In this document: piece after piece, positions 46,220 through 58,852 of the stretch | How the letters are laid out: every line of letters begins with the position of its first letter | Numbering within the stretch: the stretch's first letter is position 1 | Origin: Plicaturopsis crispa FD-325 SS-3 | Lineage: Eukaryota > Basidiomycota > Agaricomycetes > Amylocorticiales > Amylocorticiaceae | Direction: 5' to 3' | Assembly: GCA_000827205.1 (NCBI GenBank) | Contig: KN832554.1 | Location: 3,884,670-3,948,669, forward strand | Length of the DNA stretch: 64,000 nt | Program-made: the position numbers and the translations under genes | The notes under the pieces: generated by a model | Database searches by the model: none | What the model saw: only the letters and a program-made list of their open reading frames with translations | What the model was told of the DNA's origin: nothing

Positions 46220-47275
46220 ATGGCGAGACATATTGAACATGTCGGGAGCAGCTCCACCTCGTCAACTTCAGGAACGCGCGATGGGCCAAAACATCTGCTC
46301 TCGAGATATATACCGACGACACCACAGATCAATGGCTTCGCTATAGTGTCTCTTTTGGTTTTGTCTGCCTACCATCTCTCTCTGAAGAACGGTATCACGG
46401 TCGCCATATCATCCCGAATGGTGTCTACCGAAGCAGGGGAAATCTTACTGGTGTCTCTCTCGCCAATACTCGTCTTTTCATCTATAATCCTGCTCGGCCT
46501 GGCACCAGCTCTCGTCGCGCACTGGATTTGGTCCCAATTATGGGGCGACGATCAGGGTAAAGTCAGTTCGTATTTCCACTCAGTCAGCCGCCCATCCAAC
46601 ATTGACGTTTAGACACGACATTTGCCGACTTGGCGGAATCCTAGGAGCCAACCCGTAATAGTCCTGAATGCGAAGGTAGAACCGCAAATGGCAGAGCACG
46701 ATTACCCCCTCGGTTCGAACGACGTCCCTCGACCGGCACTCGAACAGACTCGGACGCCTGCAATACCGAAACACAAGACACTCTGCACGAATGAAACACT
46801 CGCCACGCTGCGCATGCGGACGTCTCCCACGTTCAGACATCGCGTAAAGCTCGCTCTCGAGGTGAATCTGAGCACTACTTCCAGAATAGGTCCCGCCTGC
46901 TAACCCTTGGATCAGATGTGGCAGACTAGAATGCGCGCGCTGGAAAGAGTCCAAGCGGAGGTCCAGCCGAATCCGCGTCTCCGCGAGCACTACGTCGCCA
47001 CTGTTGCTATAGTCTCCTCCGGGCTCGTCAAGATCAATTCTTTCAATGCCTGGCTGGACGATTTCACCCATCAAGTTGATGACCCCGACGCTGAAACAAC
47101 GGTCGACCCGAAGCGCGGACTGGCGATGCAGGCGGACCTCGATGCACAATGTCTATTGTGCCGGAACGTGCACATTGAGATGAACGAAGTGCTGCACCTG
47201 TTCGTAGCGGCGTTGGGCAAGAGGACGGAAGAGGCTAGAATGATTGATTTTCTCAGCGGACCATTCCCGATCTAG
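46220..47275 (+). CDS. Two-pass membrane protein, unrecognised
   Basis: Exon 1 (MARHIEHVGSSSTSSTSG) leads to two membrane segments, INGFAIVSLLVLSAYHLSL and LVSLSPILVFSSIILLGLAP. An intron (about 46561-46614) joins DDQGK to TRHLPTWRNPRSQPVIVLN. A second intron with a textbook CTGCTAAC branch site (about 46861-46914) joins KLALE to MWQTRMRALERVQAEV in phase. The soluble C-terminal half has LREHYVATVAIVSSGLVKIN and CRNVHIEMNEVLHLFVAALG, and ends SGPFPI. Function unknown; the arrangement resembles an anchored helical domain facing the cytosol. Confidence 0.6.
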
Positions 47276-47431
47276 CTCCCAGTATATTCGACCCCCCGCG
47301 AATCTATGTGCACATCTCTCACTGCATCCTAGCTTGTTGCATAGTCGTTCCCATGCGAAGGCGCGAAACAGAGAAGATTAATGAGTGATTGACTATATCT
47401 GCTACTACAAAGTATTCATTTCAGCTTCATC

Positions 47432-49375
47432 TCAGACTGCCTCACGTCTCCGAGGAGATGCCCGTAGGATATCGTCAACCCTATATCATGTGGTTAGGTC
47501 TGCTCGAGACACTCAGCATATTCAAGAAGACATACCGAATGATCATCTCTGCTGCCTCACTTGCACTGAGTACCACCTGCCGTTTGAGCTTGTAGCTCTC
47601 GGTAACGCCAAGTTTCTTCATCGACCCAATTGAGCCTTCATTCATATCTGCACTCGAACGTCAGCATTTCCGTGCAACGCATTCAAGGAAGAGGGAGATT
47701 TACTCAGGCCAGCATCCGATTGACCCTCATAGTGTGCCGCCCGGAGCCTAGAGACGAGATCCGACGAATCGTAGCCCGCATTATCCGCAAGGATGGTCGG
47801 AATCTGCCTAAGGGCACGCCCGAACGCCTCGGCCGCAATGGCTTTCTTGCCCTTGACTTTCCGCGCCTCCTCGTCGACGGCACAACTCATGAGCATTTCG
47901 GAACAGCCTCCGCCGAGAACGACGCGCGTTTCCTTCACAGTCTGCGAGAGCACGGACAGCGCGTCGTGTAGCGAGCGCTCGGCCTCGTCCACCATCTGGT
48001 TCGTGGATCCGCGGAGAACGACCGTGCATGCTTCGCCGGCCGCGACGCCAGAGAACTTGATAAGCTGCGTGCGCGCGTTTTAAGTGTGGCTTCGAGGGGC
48101 GAAATTGAAGGGGGCCTTACCTTGTCCTCTCCAATCATGATCTCCTCGATCAGTTCACATCGGCCCAGCTTGACGAGATCGGGGCGCTCGAACGTGCTCG
48201 CAATTTCGCCACCGGTGACAAGCGACAGACGCTCGACGCCCTCGAAGTCAGCATGTTCGATCGTCATGATGCCTTTCTCAGCGAGGAGGGACTCGGGGTA
48301 GTTGTAGATCAGTTGCCGATTTACGAAGCAGTTGATCCCGTGCGATGCAATCGCGTCGACCTTGGCCTTCATTTTTTCCTGCATCACGCGTTTATAAGAG
48401 CGGTGGTGACAAAGCAGAAAACGAACATACCCGCTCTGCGCGTTCGAGCTCAGCCAATTTTCCTGTACCGTCAACCTTGACTCGTGCTCCAAAGATTTTA
48501 ATTTTGTCAGTGTCCATGGCTAGCAGGAATGTCAGTTGGACGCTCTTTTGAGATGATCGGATACGCACATGTGTTAGCTATGAGAATTTTGACATTCTCC
48601 ATCCGTTTGGGGGAGTTCACGGCGATGGTTTTGTCCAGAATGAAGCCCTCGTCCAGATACGAGTCTGTGAGCTTCCCGCCCACTTTTTTGATGATCTGGA
48701 TGTGCTCCAGGTCCGTCGAACCCTTTAGCCGTAGGACGGCGTCGACCGCGAGGTTCGCAAAGTACTCTTTGTCTTGGGACAAGACTTTGGACGATAATGT
48801 TGTCCGCGCGATGTTGAACAGATCTTGCCGGAACTCAGAGACATCCGATCTTTTGTAGGATTAGAGACGAGGAAGACGCGATCATGCTAGTACTCACGAG
48901 TGGTCAACAGCAGCCTTTTCCAACGCCTTCAGTGCAGCTAAACTCGCGATCCGGTAGCCCTCGACGATAGTTTGGGGGTGGATCTTCTGCGCAATCAACT
49001 TTTCCGCTTCCCGAAGCAGCTCCGCTGCCAACACAGTAACGCTTGTCGTGCCGTCCCCGACCTCATCGTCCTGGACTTTCGATATGTTTACGAGGATCTT
49101 CGCGGCGGCGTTGTCCAGTTGAATCGCCTTTAGGATCGTAGCGCCATCGTTGGTAACATTTATGTCGCCAGTGGATGCCGATTGAAGGATTTTGTTCATT
49201 CCCTTGGGTCCCAGCGTCGATTTTACGAGGTCGCCCAAAGCAAGGGCACCGACGAACGAGGACAGCCGTGCATTCTCGGCTTTCTCCTCTGTCGCCTACA
49301 AGACTTTCCTCAGCAGCGAGACGTCCGATGAAAAACAGAAAGACGTACCTCGTTTCCGAATATTTGCATAGACAT
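47432..49375 (-). CDS. CCT2: T-complex protein 1 subunit beta (CCT2 chaperonin)
   Basis: The first exon is tiny, starting MSMQIFGNE at 49375. Then [64 protein letters not shown] (ATP site), [29 protein letters not shown] and [12 protein letters not shown], and near the end [20 protein letters not shown]. After two more introns come [20 protein letters not shown] and [15 protein letters not shown], stop at 47432. Domain order equatorial-intermediate-apical-intermediate-equatorial is complete, and the beta-subunit ending I-L-R-x-x-P-R-x-R fits. CCT folds actin and tubulin in the cytosol. About seven introns. Confidence 0.96.
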
Positions 49376-49777
49376 CGTGAAGGATTGCGGAAATAAACAC
49401 GACTTGTCTTTCGAAATCGCAGACGCGTCGTGACTGAAGCTATCTGATTACGTAACAGCATGGCGCGTGGCTCCCATGCATTCAACCTGCTAGAAAACTT
49501 GCGCTCTTGCACTTTCAAGTTTCTTTTCGTTTTCGAGGTTCTCGATAACATCCTCAGAAACAAATGGTTCAAAAATTGGCATCCGAGTACATGCTCAATC
49601 GAGTGACAGGAAGCTGCAGAAAACATCACGGGTGGTAGTACGCGTCCGGCTTAGACGCCAGTTTGAAGGATGCACTACACCGACCTCTGATTCTAGACTG
49701 CACAAGAATGGGCCCTGAAAATGTCTCAAGATTGTCGCAAAGTAATACCAAGTAGACGAGCTCAAAAGCGAGGCCCC
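49376..49777. other. Region between CCT2 and the first GH28 gene
   Basis: 402 bp with CCT2 upstream DNA; no gene seen. Confidence 0.5.
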
Positions 49778-51474
49778 TTAACACGCGTCCAATCCGGACA
49801 AGCCTGTTCCACAAGCGTTGCTAATGGACGAAGCCTCTGTCCCGGTTATATCCACACTTTTGAATCTGTGAAGACATAACGAGCGCGGCAATGTTCAGCG
49901 GAAAGCGGATGACAGTGAATGCAATTGTACTCACACTAGATCTTCGCACGGCGTATTCGATAGGCAGTTCAGTTTTACGCCAGGACGTGTGCTGGTACCA
50001 GTTCCCGTGAAGCCGTTGAACTGGACATTGGTGACGGTTTGAGCTCCATCTCCCTGACTTGGGCAGGACGAAGAGCCACCACACCTGTCCATGAATGAGT
50101 ACAAAGCGCCAAGAGAAATTTAAAAATATGGGCATACCAGAACATGTCGATGCTGTACAACGCCGTTAGATTAACTCTTAAGGCGAATGGTCTAATTATA
50201 CGTACTCGATGGGATATGCGACAGTATCAAGGGTGAAATCGTTGTAATACAGGTCCTGAATTGTACCCTGGGCGTTGGGGTAGGACTTGATCATGACCCC
50301 CGCATCGCTGTTTGACTAAGATCGCCTCCATGAGCGCACTGCGGTAGCTTGAAGACCTGGCATGATACTCACCAGCGATACTGTCGTGTATGTCACGTTT
50401 TGAATGGTGACGCCAGTAGTGCCATCTCCAAATGAGCCTACGTTGCAACCTAAGAATGGACGAAACACGTTCACGACACATGCATGCAGCGCTGATGGGA
50501 GAAACACGGTACGCACCAGCACCATAGATGCACTTGATGTTTTCAGCTACGAAGCCATTGGTCGGCGTTTTGACAGTGACCTACAAACGCTATTCAGGCT
50601 TGAAGTCTGAAGAGAGCTGACTGTCTACTCACACACTCGTCCCCATTCTCGACGGAAACGTCATGCACATAATTGTTATCTCCGGACATGTCAAACCCAT
50701 CGGTTTCGCCTATATGTGAGGCGATGATAGCTATATCGTGGGCGACATTGTTATTTCCTATGTTGCAACTGAGCGGGAGATATGGAATATAACGAATATC
50801 GAATCCACCTATGATAGTGACATGGAACATCGGTGCATCGTAGAGCGTCACGCCAGTTATCTCCATGCTAACGTCTACCATCAGCCATCTCTTTAATACT
50901 GCAAAACCGGTGCGGCTTACTTGTTAGAATTCTGGAATCGGATGAGCCGCGGTCGGCTTGGGTACAGTGACAGCTGCGAAAAGAGGCCATGAGTGCTTCA
51001 TATCTATACTGACAAGGAATAGATATCTACATCTCCTCCTTCCCGGTACCTGTATCCATTACCGTAAATGGCACCCTTACCGTTTACGACGGAATAACTG
51101 CAATCCTAACATACAAGTGAGTCCAAAAATCAAACGTACATCATTTCAAACCCACTCACATCCCAGAGTAGCATGTTTCCTGTTAAATCCGCGTCGAAAG
51201 GCAAGTAAATATTTCCCGTGATTGTCAAGGTGAAATATTTTGCCGAAGTAAATGCAACATTTGAAGCGAGTAGGAAGTTTCCGCTGGGGACGAGGAGTAC
51301 TGTGTCAGCGGCAGACGTAGTGACTGCGCCCTCGACACAATCAGAGTACGCTTTTGTCAAAGCTGGCCCAAGATCGGTCGAATTATCCGCGGCAGCACCG
51401 TAGTCGAGTACACTGCACGTCGTTACAGCGAGTGCAGCCGAAGCAAAGGAGAGGAGCAACACAAAGACGCGCAT
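49778..51474 (-). CDS. GH28 rhamnogalacturonan-hydrolase-type pectinase, copy 1
   Basis: Signal peptide MRVFVLLLSFASAALAV, then TTCSVLDYGAAADNSTDLGP, the usual opening of GH28 enzymes. The central right-handed beta-helix holds IGETDGFDMSGDNNYVHDVS and VENGDECV, followed by VKTPTNGFVAENIKCIYGAG and CNVGSFGDGTTGVTIQNVTY, then SDAGVMIKSYPN. Catalytic positions read TD, DE and MIK, with GAGC where polygalacturonases have GHG; this is the rhamnogalacturonan hydrolase variant of the family. The last exons hold KLNCLSNTPCEDL and SNACGTGLSGLDAC. Secreted, acting on the rhamnose-galacturonate backbone of pectin. About eight introns. A TATAAATA box lies near 51521. Confidence 0.9.
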
Positions 51475-52253
51475 GTTTTCCCCAAGCTACGATATACAGT
51501 CAGCGCGTCAGGGCATCTGGTATTTATACACCTACCCACCTTCGGTCTTATGCAAGTGACATATAGCGACCCGGGATGGACGAGCCGTCGAGAAGTCACC
51601 TGGATGACAGCATCGACACGGTAAGGAAGCGCGTCGCGACCGAGTGACCAGCCTCGGAGAAAACTAGACAACGTTAGCAACAAGTAGTGTGCGATCCACG
51701 TACCGAAGAGGATATCAATATGAGCATGTTATTTTCCGACGGTGTCAGTATTGACTGCGCAGCATGTCGGTGACATGCAGTGTTACAAGGTTCACATAAT
51801 GAGGCCGCCGAACGTCACGTCGACAATTCTTGACATTGTGTGCCAGCGAGCCATTGAGCGACGGATTCTGCGGAGACCTTGCGTTGAGGGCATTTGACCA
51901 CCAACTTTGTTTGTGCCCGGACCGTTGCGCGCTGACCCAACCCGCACATGGGCCCGTGGACGGTACGGACCCATTGAATGGCAATCTCTGCATATGATCG
52001 TAGTCCGAAAATAGACAAGAAGGATGAGAAGATAGACGCAGCTGCCTTCTTCGTTGACTCGGATTCGCAGGCTTTTAGTTTGAGGTCGAATGCTTTGGCG
52101 TTGGGGCAGGGTGGACGTGTGTATACTCTCCTGATGAACAGACTATCTGCGGGAGTCAGGAACAAGTGCGTGATGATGTAGCAGATGCACTTGTATTGGG
52201 GAAAACTTGGGGGGCGGAGAGGAGGCCAGTACAAGCGCTAACAGATCAGCCAC
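51475..52253. other. Spacer between the two GH28 genes
   Basis: 779 bp with the promoter of copy 1. A 67-codon plus-strand open frame (51978-52181) has no supporting signal. Confidence 0.45.
51521..51530 (-). promoter_or_regulatory. TATA box of GH28 copy 1
   Basis: TGTATAAATA on the minus strand, about 50 bp upstream of the ATG at 51474. Confidence 0.5.
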
Positions 52254-53937
52254 TCAACAGCCATTCAAACCAGACAGACCAGACCCGCAAGCATTAGAGA
52301 CCGTAGCTGCCTTGGCTCCGGAGATCTGAACATTATTGAACCTAAGCGTCAAAAAAGGCGGTCGCGTCAAAGTTCGCCGTGAGAGAATAGAATAGGATAG
52401 CACATACGCTATATCCCTGCATGGCGTGTTCGAGAGGCAATTCAATTTTACACCTGGGCGGGTGCTCGTACCCGATCCTTGGAAATTGTTGAATTGTATG
52501 TTGTTGACGGTTTGTGAACCAGAACCCTGAGAGGGGCAGTTTGACGAGCCTCCACACCTGTCTGGATATGAGCACTAGGGCTGACCTGGAGAGTGACAAA
52601 CGTACCAGTACATGTCAATGCTAAAGCATGTCGTCATTAGCCTTCAAACGTCGTGAAAATGACCAGACGTACTCGATAGGGTATGCGACCTCATTGAGCG
52701 TGAAGTCATTGTAAGACAGGTTCTCAATGGTCCCTTGGCAATTGGGATACGACTTGATCATGACCCCTGCATCGCTATATGACTGCACAGCACACCTTTT
52801 ATGAGACACAGAGGTAGCTACTATAGCAATAGACAAAGAACGCACCAGGGAAACAGTCGTGTACGTCACATTCTGTATGCTCACGCCTGTAGTGCCATCG
52901 CCGAAAGATCCTACGTTGCAGCCTATTTTGACATGGGGATCAGATAGGTTGCACCTTGCACAAATCTTGAGCACGTACCAGCACCATTGATGCACTGTAT
53001 ATTCTCTCCTACAAAGCCATTGGTCGGTGTTTTGACCGTGACCTACGAAAATCGGTCGATTTGGATTGACGGAGAGTGTTGAGTTATACTGACACATTCG
53101 TCACCATTCTCAACGGAGACGTCATGCACATAATTGTTATCTCCGGAAACGTCGAATCCATCGGTTTCGCCAATATGGGAGGCGATGATTGCCATGTTGT
53201 GTGCAACGTTGTTGTTCCCTAGGTACAGTCTAGTTAAGTGAGCAAAAAAACGACGATCCACAGACGACATACCGATGATGGTGACATGAAACATGGGTGC
53301 ATCGTAAAGCGTAACACCAGTGATTTCGATACTAAGAGCCATGCAAATAAGGCCTGTGTCAATGCGCGGAATAAGATAACCGACTTGTTCGAGTTCTCGA
53401 AACGAATGAGCCGAGGCCGGTTCGGATACAACGACAACTATATGGAAGGCGCAGGATCAAAGTTATGAGCCAAACAGAAAAAAAGTACGCGTACGTTTCC
53501 TCCCTCGCGGTAGCGATAACCGTTGCCATATATAGCACCATTCCCATTTACTACCACATTGTTACAATGCTGGTCGATGTGGTTATGAGAGATTCCTCGC
53601 ATGCACAAAAGCGATTACTCACTTCCCAGAATAGCATGTTTCCTGCAAGATTGGGGTCGAAAGGTAGATAGATGTTCCCGGAAATTGTTAGTGTGAAGTC
53701 GCTTGCGGAGGAAAACTCGACACCCGAAGCGAGCAGGAAATTTCCACTGGGCACAAGTATCACAGTGTCGGCAGGAGAGCTCGTCGTGGATCCTTTGACA
53801 CAATTAGTATACGCTTGGGTCAAGGCTGGTCCAAGGTCGGTTGAATTGTTGGCTTGTGCCCCGTAGTCGAGGACATTGCACGTCTTGGCGGCCAAAGTAG
53901 TCACAGCGAATGAGAGGATAACTGCTAGAGTGTGCAT
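52254..53937 (-). CDS. GH28 rhamnogalacturonan-hydrolase-type pectinase, copy 2
   Basis: Tandem paralogue of copy 1 in the same direction. Starts MHTLAVILSFAVTTLAAKTC (signal peptide, then CNVLDYGAQANNSTDLGP). Core: IEITGVTLYDAPMFHVTIIG, HIGETDGFDVSGDNNYVHDV, ENGDECV, GCNVGSFGDGTTGVSIQNVT and SDAGVMIKSYPN. The end, after an intron with an ACGCTTAG acceptor, holds FNNVQISGAKAATVSNACGS and GLSGLNGC, stop at 52254. The same catalytic variant (TD, DE, MIK) and the same intron layout as copy 1 point to a tandem duplication. The protein should be secreted and act on pectin side regions. Confidence 0.9.
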
Positions 53938-54667
53938 GTCGTCTCTTGGTTCAGCATCGTGCCTAGAGACCTAGTATATAAACATGAGATATCATCGGCG
54001 AGTTTGAAGCTCTACGAACCGATGAATCTCCTTAGTAAAAGGAAAGGAGATGCGTGTGATCAATGACAAGATGTTTGTAGCATCGGGAAAAATGAGGGAG
54101 AAGATGAGCGGCGGCGGAGCACATGTGCATAAGGGCGGTCTCACCTTATCATCTTGGATCGATGATGCATCCGTGAATTATACCGAGGATGCTGGCTTGA
54201 GAGTACGGGCGAGACATGTGCATCCACGCGGGGTCTGTGAGTGGGTAGAGTAAAGCCACCCATTTGTCCCAATGCTTTGTCCTTGGTAATGCTGGAAAAG
54301 TATCGGGAGTGAGGGGGAACGGCTGGTGTATGGAAGTAGAGAGCAGCTAATAATACCCCATTTTGAAAATGCGATACAAACGAAGGGGTGGACACACCGA
54401 GGATTCTGCTTTGCTGCGAGGCTAAAAAGGCTCGACTCCATTACTTTCACATGAAGGAGGGGGGCATACTGCGTTTGGTAACATCAAGGACTCACGCTCA
54501 GCTCGGGCATATGGCGCGATGAAAGCTTTGGCGTTGAAGCTCCAGGTGCGAAATCTCATTCGGTCATCTTTCCGCACGTTCGGTATCATATGGGCGGAGT
54601 CATCTGGACCCAGAGATAGAAAGCATATTAGACGTCAGTGTATTAAGTATACAAGATTAACCAAAGA
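53938..54667. other. Region upstream of GH28 copy 2
   Basis: 730 bp. TATATAA at about 53974-53980 sits some 40 bp upstream of the GH28 start. Nothing else supported. Confidence 0.45.
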
Positions 54668-57600
54668 TCATGCGCGAGCCGTTTGCGATTGCAAGAAATC
54701 ATCCAAAGTCTACGACGAGGCGTTAGCGTGGCACCAATAGAGACGACGACTCCTTACCTTATCCATATCCCGGAGCTGCTTAAAGGTATTCGAATAGATA
54801 TCCTTGAGCTGGGGGTGTAGCAATTTTTCGTCCGTCTCGCGGCCGAATAGCAGCTCGTCGACAGGATCTAGAGGCTTCACAGGCACATTTGGCAATGAAC
54901 CACCCAATTCGATGATCGCCATCATATGGGATACTCCGAAATCGTCCTTGGGAATGACGGGACGTTTGCGTGCGGGGCCGGTTGCAGCTTTGGGACTGTG
55001 CGAGGTGGGGGTAGCATACCCAGATAGATCAGACATGACCGAAGCTATCGAAGGGTGCCGTTGATTAGTCGCGGCCTTGTTCCCTGATGCAGTCGGGGTG
55101 GTCGCCCGCGAGCCTGTATTTCGGCTGTCCACCATACCAGACGCAACAGGAGACGGCCCACGCGGATAGGTAGCTGAGGTAGGGGTAGGGGTCCTGGCAT
55201 TGTTGACGAATCCTGCGGAGACTGGCGTAGCAGCGCGCGAGCTTTCCTGGTCGGCAATGGAGTATTCCGATGGAGACGTTGAGCGCGCCGAGTTAATGCC
55301 AAGGCTATCCAGGGTTGACCGCGAGGGAAGAAGGGAGCGCTGGCCGCCAGCATTGGCTTTGCTGTCCTTGATTTTGTTGAGGACACGATCAAGCTTTTCG
55401 CTGAGGCCATCCTTATTCTTGACAAGGACACCCTCGAGCAGATCATTACGGCTCGTGGTGTTGTTTTCGCCGCGCCACTCCTCTTCGATGATATCGCTAA
55501 TATCAAACGTCTCGCCGTCCGGCTCGACGTACGAATAGCGCATTCTGTCGCCGGAGTTATAGCGCGAGCTGCGAATGATGGCATTTCCAGGAAGAAGAAC
55601 ATCCATCCCACGCACAGAGTTGGTCTGAGCAGAGAGAATTGCCCGTTGGTTAGCCCTGGTAGCAGCGCGCTGGGCCGCGATGATTTCTTGACGTGACATT
55701 TGCCGCTGTTTGGGATCCTCCTGGGGGTCTGAGCTGACACTGGATCCCGAGGCAGACTCGCGATGCATCCGCTGAAGAGCAACTTCGTCGAGAGGCGCAG
55801 ACGTGCGGTGTTTTGATGAAGAGCTACGGTACGAAGCTGCGCGCCGCAAGATGAAAATGGGATCCTCGGGATGAACGTCGTCCGCAGTACCCAAAAGTTG
55901 TTGGGAATCGACCGACCGACGCTTCGTGTCAGTGAACCGACGCTCCACGGCACGGTAGGTTGGGGGACGAGGGAACGCGTCTATAACTTTACCAGACGGC
56001 GATAGCTCGCGTTCTACAAAAATCGTTAGTTACCACTGATGTCGCCGGAAGATGTGATGACCGACCTTGGCTGCCAGTGTCTATGACAAGGCCGTAGCGA
56101 ACCCGAGCAGAGCTCCGCCGTTTGGTCATCTTGTCTTCAACCTCGTCCCCGCCGTCAACGACGCCCTCCAGGATCCCGAATCTCTCTAGCCCCAACTCTA
56201 TGACCTCCGCGACGGTCACATTCTTGGGGAATACGAAGACTTTGCGGCGCAAGTTTTGCGAAATGCCAGAGGAGACACTTTGGCGAGATCGATCACGGAG
56301 CGTATGCTTGAACACGATGGCCTCGGTCATAGGATCAAAGACCATGTCGTCCGGAAGATCTTCAGGATATATGACAAGTTGGAGGGCGAATCTGAACGAA
56401 GGCGAGCTGAATCTTTCCGAGGCGACATTGTTTGCATTCGGACTCGACACCGAAAGGTATTGTTGATGGTCGCCGTAGGAGCTTTCGGCCAGCAGCGTTT
56501 CGTCGCCATCGCCGAGCATGCTCTCGCCGCCTTCCTCGCCTCGTCTGTTCAGGTAGAACTTGACGGCGGAATCGTCAGTGAAGTCGTTCATGGAAAGTTT
56601 CTTGATGGCAGGATGCATGGAGAGATTACTCGCGACGGAGCTGATACTGCCCACACTGCTTCTCTTCACCTTGGGCAATTCCATTGCGGCCTCAACCAAA
56701 GTCTCGAACACACCGAGAGGGTGTTCTTCGGGGCGAAGCACAGCAGATGACCCCTCGACTTGTTTCACCGTCAGATAGTAATCGTGCTCGTCTTCGCCTG
56801 CAGGAAGTCTGAAGCGCTGGATAGCCTGCCTTACAAGATCAGCCGACGTCGTCGAAGTGTTGAGAAGGACCGTCTTGAAAGTCGCCTCTGTCTCCAGATT
56901 TTGGCCGGCGAATACTCGGATGACACTGAGATCCGGAACACCCACACCTTGCCCATCCATAGCAGTAGGTGATAGAACCAAAGACCCTGGTCGGGGGCGA
57001 GAGGGCGTCGGCAGGGCCAGACCAAGGCCTGACGCCGAACCAGCAGCCGTAGACAGCAGACGCTCCTCGGGAGGCGACGAGGGTGACCGGTTGAGGTACT
57101 GCTGATAGAGCATTTGCTGCTGCTGGTCGCGCTGGCGAAGCTGCGACGCATGCTGCGAAACTTGCGGAGGTGTAGAGGGCTGCACTACCTGTGGCTGAAC
57201 CGTTTGCTCTGATGTCTGCTGCTGTCCATTGCGTGTGGGGTCCGACGATGCCCGGAGGCTCACTTGCTGCTGGTGCTGGAGAGCGGCAGCAGTAACAGGG
57301 GACGCAACACCTTCTGTGGAGGTTGCGTGGTGGTTGCTCGACCGACCCGAGTCCTCCGAGCTGCGACCTCCCTCCACGCCACCCTCTGAGGAGCCCGCTC
57401 CCGATGCGTTCTTGTCCTTCTTGCTCTTTCTCCCGAAGAGACCACCGAACAATCCGCCGCTCTTCTTGTTATTCTTCTCCTTCTCCTTCTCTCTCTCTTT
57501 GCTACTCTCCTCATCAGTGTCACGGTCTTTCCGAAGTTTTGCCCCACCCTGGACCGGCGCAGGTTTGGCGAGAGCGTCTCTACCTTTCGCCCTCTTCCTA

Positions 57601-57856
57601 GCCGCCTCCTCTAGGGCTTCGATTTCTTCTCTAGTGCGCTTCCGGTCCTCCTCTTGCTTCTGCATGATAGCACTGGGAGGCAGAGGACCGCTGTGCACGG
57701 GTTCCTCGCGGGCGATAGCTGGCGTGACCGACACTTTGCGCGTGTCCGTAGCTTCCATCGGATCGATGCGCTTCGCATTCGACGCGGCGTTGCTCTGCAT
57801 TGCCAGCTGTTCGCGAGAGCTCTGCTGGCGGAGCGCCTGCGTGGGCTCTGCCTGCC

Positions 57857-57887
<31 letters not shown>

Positions 57888-58852
57888 CTGTTGCTGTTGC
57901 TGCTCCTGCTTCGCCTTCTGGGCCTGCTCCACGGCGGCGTCGGGCGCGCCAGCAACACTGCGGGCCTGCTGCATATTGGCCGCGGCAGTGTCGTCCCAGC
58001 CCATGCCGTCGTCCGGCTCCATCGCGAGAGCGGCGTCGGCCTGCCGCTGCTGCTGCTCCCGCTGGTGCTGCTCGTCTGCGAGGTCTGGGTCCTCGTCCGA
58101 GTACCCCTCGTCGTCCCACTCGGTGTCGGGCTCCTCCACCTCGGTCTCGTCCCAGACCGCGGGCGGGTAGCGGTGGACAGACAGCGCAGGTGTGAAGGCA
58201 ACGCTTTTAGATTCGCCGAAACGGAGGGCGGAGGCGGAGCGGCCCTCTGTCTGGGGGAGGGGAGAGGGCGTTTGGTTGGAGCCGGTGCGCGTGGAGAGAT
58301 TGTTGCGGAGTCGGTCGCGCGACGCGTGGACGTCTTCCTGCAGTTCCGCTTGTGTGGCGGACGCGAGCTGTGATCGGCTCGTTAGGACGGTGACGCTGCA
58401 TGGCGCGAAGTACTCACGTCGACGTTCCTGTGCTTGTTGAGACGTGCCAGACGCTCAAAAGGCGTCTCGATATTTTCTGCGGGAATGTACCCAACCTCCT
58501 GCGTCTTGAGAACGCGCACGAGCCACCAATAGCTGTTGCTGTCGTCCATGAGGAAGAGGCTGTCGCCTTTTACGACGTTCGCCTGGCCCTCGACGGTGGC
58601 GGCAAAGCTGTGGAGCGAGTACACGAGGTCGAAGTCGATGGACTCGTTCGGAATGGACAGCGAGGACGAACCGTCGTCTTCGTCGTCCATGTAGTCGACC
58701 TCGCGGTCCTCTCCATCCGAGTCGTCCTCGAGAACCGAGTGCTCCTCGTCTGAGGTGCCTGAATAGTGATTGGACTGGTCGTCCGAGTGGATCTGATCGC
58801 GTAGGTCAAAAGTGTCTGCGCGTACTGGGCGCCTGACTTCGTGTGCTTGCAT
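54668..58852 (-). CDS. SH3 and Ras-association domain protein, probable cell-polarity factor
   Basis: Acidic N-terminus, then an SH3 domain at residues about 74-130 (DFDLVYSLHSFAATVEGQAN, DDSNSYWWLVRV, GYIPAENIETPFERLARLNK) of the Bud14/Tea4 type. Next come low-complexity parts with about 15 consecutive Gln (57858-57902) and a Lys-rich segment. Two segments follow that look like Ras-association domains: VIRVFAGQNLETEATFKTVL to YLTVKQVEGSSAVLRPEEHP, and RKVFVFPKNVTVAEVIELGL with RYGLVIDTGSQG. The C-terminal third holds MSRQEIIAAQRAATRANQRA, NSVRGMDVLLPGNAIIRSSR and YVEPDGETFDISDIIEEEW. The last exon begins after MDK (GTAAGG donor) and ends TLDDFLQSQTARA at 54668. The domains suggest a cortical adaptor linking Ras-type GTPase signals to polarity; the exact orthology is not established. 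Confidence 0.82.
57858..57902 (-). repeat. Polyglutamine tract
   Basis: 15 consecutive Gln codons, mixed CAG and CAA, in the SH3/RA protein. Confidence 0.9.

Noticed and set aside
46733-46745. GGTTCGAAC, possible tRNA B box
   Set aside because: Lies in a coding exon and is a simple palindrome without tRNA stems.
46580-47149. 189-codon minus-strand open frame
   Set aside because: The plus strand gives two phase-matched introns and a membrane protein; the minus frame has no splice or family support.
51978-52181. 67-codon open frame between the GH28 genes
   Set aside because: No splice signals, no family and ordinary length for chance.
57229-58170. 313-codon plus-strand open frame with Ser, Leu and Cys runs
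   Set aside because: Antisense to the SH3/RA protein; the runs are the complement of Gln and acidic codons.
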